This document shows positions 55,415-64,000 of a stretch of DNA of 64,000 nt, one piece after another. The stretch is taken from NCBI RefSeq assembly GCF_037042905.1, contig NC_087261.1, positions 23,580,317 to 23,644,316 of the forward strand, given 5' to 3'. The stretch comes from Lytechinus pictus (taxonomy: Eukaryota; Echinodermata; Echinoidea; Temnopleuroida; Toxopneustidae). The first letter of the stretch is position 1, and every line of letters begins with the position of its first letter. Below the pieces are notes generated by a model. The model searched no databases. It was given only the letters and a program-made list of their open reading frames with translations, and was not told the DNA's origin. A program made the position numbers and the translations under genes.

Positions 55415-58400
55415 CTGTAAAGAGAGAGGGGGTGAAATGATCAAGATCGAGGTATTCAAACAACTAAAGAGAGGTAATATATAGATGCTTGGTTCAGGAT
55501 ACGAACTTATATATTACAAGATTTGATTTAAATGATGAAAATAATACTTATAATGATGATAATGATAATAAATATAATAGTAATAAAAACATGAATATAA
55601 ATTTATGTCATTTTTCAAAATCATTTTCTTCCTTATATGCCAAAAATAAAATGATTTGCTGTTTGGTTTTGGTTTGCGATATCGCGCTATAACTTGTACT
55701 TGTGCTGCTTAAGCCCACGTGATGACAGTTTACTCAACATTATGAGTAAAAATAAGGTGCAAACAAATCAATGACACCACGGATGTTGAGAAAAAAATGC
55801 CCACTTAACCCAACAATAAGTAAAATTTCACCAATCATCGTGACATTTTTTTAAACTCGTGGAGTGGATGATTCTCTATTTACATTGATACAATGATAGT
55901 GCATATGTTTTAACGCAACATTGACAAAGAAATTAGTCAACTTTTTAAAGCAGCGATTTCGCTTAGCAAATTTTTACACCTAATTCTTAGAGTAGGTGCG
56001 CGTGCCGACAATTTACCCAACATTACGAGTACAATTTTCAGAAACAACATGCAAAAAATCGATGATACCATGGATGTTGAGAAAAAATATAGACTTTACC
56101 CAAACAGTAGGTCAAATTGCACCAATCAACGTGGTATTTTTTTTACTCGAAAAGTGGGTGATCATTTGAGACAATGGGAAGTGGAGTGTTTTAACGCAAC
56201 ATTGACCAAGAAAGTACTCAACATATTTAAGCAGCGACTCTGCTCAGCAAATTTTGACACCCAGTTCTTAGAGTGAAGATAGCTTTCTTCACCATTGACA
56301 AGTTAGGAAAGACCACAGTAAAAATGTGAGGAAACCTTTGACATTTTTTGCTTAACATAATATAAGAACAGAGTTAGATCATGGCCTAAATTAAACCTGA
56401 CTCAGAATACGGGCCGTTGAGATTATCAAGGATTTAGCAGACCTAAGCATGGTTATAGCCATTGGTTTGTCTTCCCGCTGAAAAGTTCGAATCAGGGTCT
56501 CATCCAGGATATCCCTTATTGACCAATCCCCTGGATGTTTTGTATGCAATTTCACCATGTTTAACCCCCAGGATACCAAAATCATCGCGTAGATTTTTTT
56601 TTTTTTTTTTTTTTTTGGGGGGGGAGGTGGCTATCCTGATACTAGGTTATTTTTTACCACACAAAATGCATCTAACCTGCTTTTCACGGGTGTAGCCATA
56701 GTAGTTGAGATTTCCCGCCCTTTCCTGGAGACAAAATTGTATCCAGTTATGAAATCCGGTCACAGCGCCATTTTTCATCTCCCCCACGAACGTGTGCTCG
56801 AATGCGGAAGAGTCCAGGACGCCGCCAGACCGTGAATAGAGACCGAACCACGTTGCATTCAAGAAATCCTTGAATTCGGCTTGAGAAGCGAAATGTCCTG
56901 CGTATCACAAAGGGAGGCAAATCAATGAACGGGGCAATTATGGCAATTTTGATGTGTGTGTGTGTGTGTGGGGGGGGGGGGGTGGAACTAACGAATAGGG
57001 TGCATTTTTTACATAAAGCAAAGCGAATGAGACAGCACTCGCTTAATGTCTAACGGACGATAAATTTAGCAATTATTAAGGGCATACACAAAAAAGTTAG
57101 CTATCGTTTACAGGAAAGTCGAATAAAGAAAGGCTACAATTACCTTATCACCACGACTGGTATCATTTTCTGAAGACAGTTGGGGGGTCTAATTAATACC
57201 ACATAAATAATGGATATACAAATCATTACAAACGACATTGTAACCTTTATTGTGAAGGAGATTGTAGGTTGTTTGAATGACGTCAGTACTGAAAATGGCC
57301 TCCAGAAATTCACTGATCTCTCTTTGTTTTGTGATCGTATTTCGCTCTGGCACCCCTGCAGATCGCTCGTAGTTGTTCAGAAGAGCTCGGAAGGGTGTGA
57401 TAGTTTGACCATACAAGGCGGCTGGTAGGACGTTAAAAAAGAGACTGAAAAAGAATGTAGGATATAAACAGATAAATATGCAGAAATGTAGATAGATAGG
57501 AAAATAGATAAACATAACAAAGATAAAAATGTATATGGGCAGATAGATTTAAATAATGTATGGTATGTACTGGGTAACAATACAGCGTTAGAGCAACGTC
57601 GGGATTTTTTTTTATCCAAACCATGCCACAACGTTGGTAGGCAACGTTGAATCATCGATAGCAGTGCATGCGCAAACGTCGCCAGACAAACGATGATTAC
57701 AACGTTGTCGGGCAAAAATGTTCTAACGTTGTCTGGTAACATAGTCCAAAGTTGGCTGAATCGTAAATTACGACGTTGCTACAACATTGATGGGCAACGT
57801 TGAAGCATCGTTGGATAGTGCACGCGCATACATAGTCAGTGCAACGATGCTTACAATGTTGGTTGACATCTGTACGGCTAACAATGCTCCGACGTTGTCT
57901 TGCAACGTTAGTCCAACATTGGCTGAACCGTCAATTACAGCGTTGCTGCGACGTTGGTGGGCAACGAATGGAAGCGCCACTATCGAAACAAGGGGGGGGG
58001 GGGGATGCGGGCAAGGTGTGTTCTTTTCTGAATATCATGTCGCAATCTACCACAAAATTCTTACACCACTGCTGTGCATAAACCACAAGAAACCAGGCAA
58101 GTTCAAAATACTTTCGGGAAGGAAAAATGGAAGGAAAGATCCCATAGTTTGCATGACACAAATTTGCCATGCACTCCCTGGTATATCTTGGGAGTTAAGG
58201 GTATATCTCCCTGGTATATCTTACGACCCTCGAGAACACTCCACCTGTTTCTCTTGTTATCGTCAAGTGGGGAAAAGATAAACAAAAAAGTGACAAATTA
58301 TCATTATTTTATCGTTCCTTTGTCTATACTACTTAGATACTGATCAATTAACAAAATATGAAATTGTGAAAAAAAATCAACGCACTTATACCTTTTTCAC

Positions 58401-59109
58401 TGGAGTGAAACAGTTTATCGGTTGTAGTAATGATAACAATAGTAGATGTAGAAATATTGTTGTTAGAAGTAGTTAGAGTGGAATATTATTATTATTATTA
58501 TCATTATTATTATTGTTAGTAGTAGTAGTAGTAGTAGTAGTAGCAGTAGTAGTAATAGCTGTTGTAGTAAACGTAACAGTAGTAGTGACAACATGCGTAG
58601 GCTGAGGGCCGGGGAGGCATATACCCTTCTTCTCCTCTGTTTTGCGAGTTAAAGATATACTTGTTTGTAATCAAATCTGATCTTTCCAAGGGAAGCTTTC
58701 ATTTTAACTTAGAGAACCCTTATCTCGAGACCCTTTTCTTTGGAAAGAAAATCATAGAACGCTTTAGCTTACGCGCTTCGCGCGGGGTAGTTATTATTTT
58801 AATATCCTCCATTTTATCAATTTTTGGTGCTTTCACAATCACTTTTGAAAACAAGGTTCAAAATCACAATATAATCAACTGAATTGGAGCTGATATAGGT
58901 ACTAGAGACAAAAGAGACGGCTCCTTTTCATTATAATTTATGAAACACCGAAAGCTTCGCGCGGGAGGGGGAAACTCCCCCTCCCTGCACCAACCCCCTA
59001 AAGAGCGCGCTTCGCGCGCTCTGTAAGTGTTGGCACGCTTCGCGTGCATTTACCACCCCCTCCAAAATTAAATCCTGGCTACGCAATTGGCATCAGTAAG
59101 GGTATTAGC

Positions 59110-59156
<47 letters not shown>

Positions 59157-59212
59157 ATAGAAGTAGTAGTAGTACTAGTGGTGGTAGTACATGTAGTAGT
59201 GCTATATTATTG

Positions 59213-59263
<51 letters not shown>

Positions 59264-60826
59264 GAAGTAGTAGTAGTAAAAATAGTAATATTAGTGATAG
59301 TAACAGAAGAAGAGAAATTTGCGCGCGCTTGCGTGTGTGTGTTCACCCGTTCGTCGGGGGATACACCCCCTCCCCTAGAATTCTATCATTGATGCGTAAC
59401 AGATCCAATATCAAAACGCTACGTAGCATGCGCGTTTATGAACAGTTCATTATTTCATAATACTGGTGACGCGTGAGAGAATTCCATGCCATATAATGTA
59501 ATGTGTTAATTGGTCATGTAGGTGTACTGTAACAGAGGGTCAATGCCCAAAAAGGCAGATGCTTGCTTAGTACAACATTATAATCATCATATCAATTATA
59601 ACAACACACCGGCGCACAGTGGGCAAGAATTAGTTGAAAGTGCGCCAAAATTATATTCCGTGTTATATTTTTACTTTAACATGATGACTACGGGTAATTT
59701 TGGGCGTAGAATCGACTGAACATAATTTAAAGCCGATATGACGTAATTTTGATACCAAACTTTGATTGGCTACTTAAAACCTATCTGTGAAAAGACAAAT
59801 TACGCTTAACAATGTGCAATATATAAACTATGTGTTATGTGTTACTTTAAGATTGACCAGAGTGAATGTTGGTTTATGCTTCTCACATGCCTAAAAAGTG
59901 TGTATGAGATCCTGAAAATAATTTTATGGCATCATCAAAATGATCATTAGATTAAAAAAATACTTAAGAATCTACAAAATATTAACCGTGCTTTATCAAG
60001 CGGTGTAGACTTGGGTAAAACGCAAAGTATTTAACACCATGCACGAATGTTTTACTATATGGAGGGTTTTTGGCTGAAATTGTTCTACAAGTAACTTTTA
60101 TTTCTGGAAGAGGGGCGCCTGGGCGGGTAGCCCTTATATGCGTTATCAACCTTTATTTTGTTTGCATTATGCCCGAAATTCATGTAATTTTCATGGAATG
60201 GAAGGGGAATCGTCATCGCCGTGCAAAAATGAACGGCAATGTACACCCCACACGTCGCGCTGCGATGACTGCGCGGTATAAAAATGACAGTTTTTTTTTT
60301 TACAGGTTTGGGGGTGTTGTGTCAAGTAAAATCGGCTCAAACATAAAAACGGGCAGCTAAATTTGGTATCGACTTAAAGCTTAGACATCTGGCAAAATGA
60401 TGATGATATAATTTAAACGGAAATCCACGGAAGTCCAAACGTTTCTAATGTAAATGCAAAAAAAACATGGATTATCAGCCTATTTCGAGGAATAATTATC
60501 CTACAAACCTCCTAAATATTTACTTTGAACCCTTTCAAACGAAAAAAGAATATATCAGGATTATGTGGGTACCATTTCAGATTCCTACATTAAAAACCTC
60601 CTGTGAGCAAATTTCATAACATGAACTATTATCAAGGTTTTCCTTTACCTCTTTGGTGCTGTATCTCTACGCCTGTATACATGCGTGATTCTGCTCTGTT
60701 TTCGGATCGAGTACATCATACCCGGTAAACGGTTCGAATCAGCTGCCCAAAGGCTGTCCGCAAGGCGAGATATGTCCCTCGATAAGATGGGTTGCTTAGT
60801 AACCGGTACCTCACCAGGTCTTCCCC
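55193..60826 (-). CDS. EndoU endoribonuclease, catalytic part (EndoU-B), 5' end missing
   Basis: Four exons (60649-60826, 57245-57444, 56677-56897, 55193-55414) join in frame to 273 codons. Motifs in order: [37 protein letters not shown] (first catalytic His); GFHNWIQF (second His); [12 protein letters not shown] (candidate catalytic Lys); and [15 protein letters not shown]. These match XendoU/placental protein 11 over the whole domain. Family members cut single-stranded RNA at uridines, depending on a divalent metal ion, giving 2',3'-cyclic phosphate ends; many are secreted. The first exon starts with two bases of a codon, so an upstream exon is required. No SMB or signal exon was found up to 64000. 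Phases match EndoU-A. The N-terminal stretch [17 protein letters not shown] is not conserved in EndoU-A. Confidence 0.93.
55706..56276. repeat. Tandem duplication, ~281-bp unit
   Basis: Copy 1 (about 55706-55996) and copy 2 (about 55997-56276) share 'ttttaacgcaacattgac', 'gatgttgagaaaaa' and 'attcttagagt' or 'gttcttagagt'. In an intron of EndoU-B. Confidence 0.85.
56588..56628. repeat. T25/G8 tract
   Basis: T run then G run beginning at about 56617, 45 bp from an EndoU-B exon. Confidence 0.9.
56677..56897 (-). CDS. EndoU-B exon with both catalytic His
   Basis: It encodes [40 protein letters not shown] and [15 protein letters not shown]. Acceptor gatacgcag, donor GTTAGA, phase 0. Confidence 0.95.
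57245..57444 (-). CDS. EndoU-B exon, central helices
   Basis: Acceptor ctttttcag. It encodes [40 protein letters not shown] and [19 protein letters not shown]. Donor GTTACA, phase 1. Confidence 0.92.
57570..57970. repeat. Tandem ~190-bp units rich in ACGTTG
   Basis: Two units (about 57590-57770 and 57780-57960) share 'acgttg.t.caac.ttg.tgggcaacg', 'agtccaa.gttggctga' and 'gtgca.gcgca'. ACGTTG/CAACGT pairs are spread throughout, so the block is self-complementary. In an intron of EndoU-B. Confidence 0.8.
58470..58600. repeat. (ATT)n and (GTA)n microsatellite
   Basis: 'attattatt' then 'gtagtagtagtagtagtag' units. Confidence 0.9.
58745..59090. repeat. GCGCTTCGCGC palindrome repeat
   Basis: Contains 'gagcgcgcttcgcgcgctc', a perfect hairpin near 59004, plus 'acgcgcttcgcgcgg' and 'cacgcttcgcgtgc'. 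It ends 'aaatcctggctacgca', an element-end-like text. Same motif as the 22880-23690 block. Confidence 0.65.
59110..59290. repeat. (AGT)n / (ATT)n microsatellite
   Basis: About 60 bp of AGT, then mixed ATT/AGT units to about 59290. Confidence 0.95.
59291..60648. other. Intronic sequence of EndoU-B, nothing coding seen
   Basis: AT-rich with a GC-richer patch near 60100-60290. The open frame on the plus strand at 60070-60360 shows no recognisable domain. Confidence 0.4.
60649..60826 (-). CDS. EndoU-B exon with N-terminal EndoU helix
   Basis: Acceptor taattgtag. It encodes [20 protein letters not shown] then [20 protein letters not shown]. This aligns with EndoU-A 'YDINVQTKIT', which supports the frame. 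Donor GTAAAG, phase 2. Confidence 0.85.
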
Positions 60827-61015
60827 CTACAATTAATCAAACACTAAAGTATCAATGCCATTGTGACATAAAACTAATAGAGCAGCAATTTCGTCCAAAT
60901 TTGTTGGCGTTAGTGCCATTTAAAACAAAGAATATTTGGGCCCATTTCCTTTCTCCGTGGGTTGCCAGGCCTGGCTAAATCTCAAATGTTGGCAACTTGC
61001 AGATAATATACCCGT

Positions 61016-61207
61016 CACTGGCGGATCCAGGGGGGGGGGGGGGGGGGTGGTGCACATCCGGCCCGTGCCCCTGTTAAAAGTCACAGAATAGATTTTTAAC
61101 GGGAATATGTCGTTCATACACAAGTGAGCACCCCCCTTTACTATTTGGTTGTAAAAATTTAATCGGGAAAATGTGCCCCCCTTTGGAAAATCCTAGATCT
61201 GCCCCTG
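61016..61207. mobile_element. hAT-like MITE, GGATCC type
   Basis: The left end CACTGGCGGATCCAGGGG and the right end CCTAGATCTGCCCCTG are inverted and imperfect. Flanked by the perfect 8-bp repeat ATACCCGT (61008-61015 and 61208-61215). 192 bp, no ORF, includes a G-run of about 18. Confidence 0.85.
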
Positions 61208-61469
61208 ATACCCGTGATATTAAATGAACTGTGTGTTTTTTTATCATCATCTTTATAATTACCATTACCAAGTAGAGTCATACACACATACACGCACACC
61301 CCACCCACGTCCGCGCACACATACATGGAAGCCTTCATTTATTGAGATTAAGGTTATAATAATATATACACACACACCCACATACACACACACATAAATA
61401 TATATATATATATAGTGTGATGATAAGTTTACTTCTACCAATCGCTGTTGAGTTGTGAATATCAAACAT

Positions 61470-61801
61470 AATGAGATGAGGCGAGGCCAACTCAACAGAT
61501 GACGCAGGACACCATTATTTGCTTTAGCTTTCGTCTTTTAATTGAGACTTCGTCAGAAGCGTCTGTAATTACAGACTATTGTGATAGTTAAGTATGACCG
61601 TATCCTATCTCGTTCTTTAGGAAAGGTATGACCGTATCCTATCTCGTTCTTTAGGAAAGAACGAGATAGGATACGGTCATACTTAACTATCACAATAGTC
61701 TGTAATTACAGACGCTTCTGACGAAGTCTCAATTAAAAGACGAAAGCTAAAGCAAATAATGGTGTCCTGCGTCATCTGTTGAGTTGGCCTCGCCTCATCT
61801 C

Positions 61802-61804
<3 letters not shown>
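61470..61804. repeat. Perfect 149-bp inverted repeat
   Basis: Left arm 61470-61618 and right arm 61656-61804 are identical in inverse over 149 bp by base-by-base reading. The 37-bp loop repeats the last ~29 bases of the left arm, so two registers are possible. Bordered by TA repeats. Confidence 0.95.

Positions 61805-61862
<58 letters not shown>
61803..61862. repeat. (TA)n microsatellite
   Basis: About 60 bp of TA directly adjoining the inverted repeat. Confidence 0.98.
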
Positions 61863-61868
<6 letters not shown>

Positions 61869-61894
61869 GGTTCCAAAAGAAACTTATCGAACTT

Positions 61895-62478
61895 CACAAA
61901 CGCACTACACAAATTCCACACAATTTTGATACAAACTAGCTTAAACAATGTTTACTAAGCAGTAAGTACATGTCAATAATTAAGAGATTTGTTTAATCAC
62001 AAAGATGCTGCAGCCCCTCACATCAATTGGTTCCGGAATCCAAAGTCACAGAATGGCCTAAAATTAACAACGAAAATTAATTTGGGATTAAGCAAACTTC
62101 CCAGCTTACAAAAATTCACACATGTCCTTTATCGGCATGTTTTATTGATTTGACCTCGTAGGTGTGTTTAAAATGTTAACGGTAACTACTTACAACGCCT
62201 TAGTTGTTGAGCCAATCAATGAAACATGCCGATGGTCATATTGTGAACTTTAATAAACTGGTAAGTTTGTTTAATCCAATTTCATTTTCATTGGTCTTTC
62301 TTTTGCCATTTTGTGACTATGGATTCCTGAACTAATTGATTTGAGGCGCTACAGCCTCTTTGTGATTGAACCAATCTCTTAATTTTTGACACGTGCTTAA
62401 TAAAGATTGTTGAAACTAGCCTTTGTCAACATTTTGTTCATTTTGATTGAGTGGAATTTGTGTCGTGCATGCGCTCGT
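61895..62478. mobile_element. Long imperfect palindromic element
   Basis: 'cactacacaaattccacaca' near 61904 and its inverse near 62450, plus 'ggaatccaaagtcacagaat' near 62035 and its inverse near 62315, pair across a centre close to 62180. No ORF. Confidence 0.75.
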
Positions 62479-62507
62479 AACATTTGATGATATCGAACTC
62501 AGTTTAA

Positions 62508-62520
62508 ACACACATACACA

Positions 62521-62576
<56 letters not shown>
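62508..62576. repeat. (CA)n(TA)n microsatellite
   Basis: About 45 bp CA followed by about 20 bp TA. Confidence 0.95.
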
Positions 62577-63118
62577 CAGTAAATAGTGTTAGGTAGTGAA
62601 ATACGAGCTGTGATTGGCTAGATTGGTACCACGTGACCTCCCTTCAAAAAGTTATATTGTACATAATTTTTGTACAATATAACTTTCGATTTTTGGAGGG
62701 TAAAACCCGTGTTAAATGAATGAGGAGAATATCAATTAATGGCAATGCGCATTTAGCCAGTCAGTCCTGCGCGTCTGCATTTACTAAGCGCATGCAATGC
62801 GTTGAATCTTAATGTTTGTAGTGACGCCACCTTTTCCTGACTTGTGCAACTTTACATTATGGGCGGTACATTTTGGATGGTACGTGTGCGACGGTACGAG
62901 TGTTTGACATTCAGCCTCCCATTTGCTCGCGTACAACAAGGTAAGTAGGCGTTGTACAATTTACTATAATAAATAGTGAACGTTCTATCATCCAGTATTA
63001 CTGGACTTTATAATATAAAATCATCTCTGGTGCAGGTCTGAACTCGGGATAATTTTATATTTGTCGTACATACAATCCAGTATATTGTACGATAGATTAT
63101 ACACTATTTAAATATACG
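62577..63118. repeat. Imperfect palindromic region with strong inner hairpin
   Basis: AAAGTTATATTGTAC (62648-62662) and its inverse (62672-62686) form a 15-bp stem. The outer 'aaatagtgt' and 'acactattt' also pair. CACGTG lies at about 62631. No exon assigned. Confidence 0.55.
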
Positions 63119-63130
63119 AAGAGCTCACTT

Positions 63131-63945
63131 GCAAAAGGGGTTAGGTCCATTTTTCCTCAAATTTGATTTTTATGTCTTAATGTATAGATTTTTAGTAGCT
63201 CTATAAGATGATACCAAAGAAAAGTTGAAATTCCTATTAAAAAGTGTACTAAAATGGCAAAGAAAAATCACTTTTTTTTCAAAAGGGGTTAGATCCATTT
63301 CAGTTTAGTTGCAAAAGGGGTTAGGTCCACACATAATTTTTTTGGAAAAGAATATCTTAAAAAATATGAAGACAGGTAGATTTTTCTTATACCCAATTAT
63401 ATGTTCTCATGGTAAGGTATCATGAAAATTCAGTTTCGCATAAGAATATTGCAATATGGGAGAATAAAAAAAAAAGATTTTGTTGGAGTGGACCTAACCC
63501 CTTTTGCAACTAAACTCATCTGAAGAACTCTTTTGTCAAAAGGGGTTAGGTCCATTTTTTTTATAAATTTTATTGTTTTTTTTCTCTAAACCTCTAAATT
63601 TTTAGTCACTCTGATGATACCAAAGACAATTTAAAATTCAAATGCAAACGTGAATGAAAGTGGAAAAGAAAAATCAATTTTTTAATCAAAAGAGATTGGA
63701 TTCATTTGAGTTTACTTGCAAACGGGGTTAGGTCCACAATGATAATTTTTTTTTAAATATATAGAAAAAATTGAAGGCAGGTAGATTTCTTTTATACCCA
63801 ATTCTATGTTCACATGGTAGGGCAGTACATCATGACAATTTAGTTTCTCATAAGAATATTGCAATAAGTGAGAATAAAAAACATGGTTTTTCTCGGAATG
63901 GTCCAAAGTGGACCTAAACCCTTTTTGCAACTAAACTCTTCATAT
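63131..63945. repeat. Two tandem ~402-bp units with GGGGTTAGGTCC ends
   Basis: Units begin near 63131 and 63535. Each contains 'caaaaggggttaggtcca' or a variant more than once and closes with the inverse 'gtggacctaaccccttttgc'. Non-coding. Confidence 0.88.
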
Positions 63946-64000
63946 ATATATATAAATATGAATAACAAAAATAAGGAGATGTTGTTAAAGGTGTAATGGA

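Noticed and set aside
60715-60770. Apparent frameshift in the EndoU-B exon after NRLPG
   Set aside because: A shifted frame ([11 protein letters not shown]) looked attractive, but the unshifted frame [10 protein letters not shown] aligns with YDINVQTKIT of EndoU-A, reaches a good donor and keeps phase 2.
60685-60978. 97-residue plus-strand frame overlapping EndoU-B
   Set aside because: It is the complement of the EndoU-B exon at 60649-60826, which has splice sites and family motifs on the minus strand.
62880-62945. Possible plus-strand first exon with donor CAAG|GTAAGT
   Set aside because: The donor is good and a CACGTG lies upstream, but no open frame or downstream exon was found and the region is part of an imperfect palindrome.
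1-64000. CRISPR arrays, operons, bacterial ribosome sites
   Set aside because: The spliced genes show this is eukaryotic DNA; the tandem repeats lack unique equal-length spacers.

Overview
This is eukaryotic DNA: short exons with GT-AG splice sites and matching phases sit in long AT-rich introns, among dense miniature transposons, microsatellites and long G or C homopolymers. The repeat content (TTAA-flanked palindromic elements carrying a 'catcaaaatcggatg' core, blocks with the GCGCGAAGCGCG motif, tRNA-headed SINEs) and the protein resemblances suggest a marine deuterostome, most likely an echinoderm such as a sea urchin. That assignment comes from recalled resemblance, not from a search.

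Five genes can be reconstructed, and every exon junction listed keeps the reading frame. (1) About 1.3-6.7 kb, minus: the 5' half of a secreted protein with a signal peptide, a somatomedin-B (SMB) domain and the start of an EndoU endoribonuclease domain. It runs off the left edge. (2) 9.8-16.5 kb, plus: a complete four-exon, 136-residue SAM-domain protein of the aveugle/SAMD10/SAMD12 family, a Ras-Raf-MAPK scaffold family. (3) 25.3-38.2 kb, minus: a complete 13-exon, 563-residue PLP-dependent decarboxylase of the cysteine-sulfinate decarboxylase/GADL1/glutamate decarboxylase group. It has an unusual Schiff-base lysine motif, one GC-AG intron and a basic N-terminal extension. (4) 41.4-52.2 kb, minus: a complete 8-exon, 384-residue secreted subtilisin-like protease (S8, proteinase K type) with signal peptide, I9 propeptide and intact Asp/His/Asn/Ser. 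The end of its last exon is present three times in tandem. (5) 55.2-60.8 kb, minus: the catalytic part of a second EndoU gene with both active-site histidines. Its 5' end was not found.

Genes 1 and 5 are same-orientation paralogues with the same intron phases, about 50 kb apart. Gene order on the minus strand is EndoU-B, protease, decarboxylase, EndoU-A, with the SAM gene on the opposite strand. Three of the four minus-strand proteins look secreted. Nothing suggests an operon; each gene appears to be an independent unit.

The rest of the window is mobile-element debris and simple repeats. It includes a CCCGGG-ended family with perfect 8-bp target duplications (hAT-like), related GGATCC- and GGTACG-type elements, TTAA-flanked MITE families, TA-flanked palindromes, degraded non-LTR reverse transcriptase pieces, a perfect 149-bp inverted repeat at 61.5-61.8 kb, and a very recent copy-and-join rearrangement in intron 1 of the decarboxylase gene.
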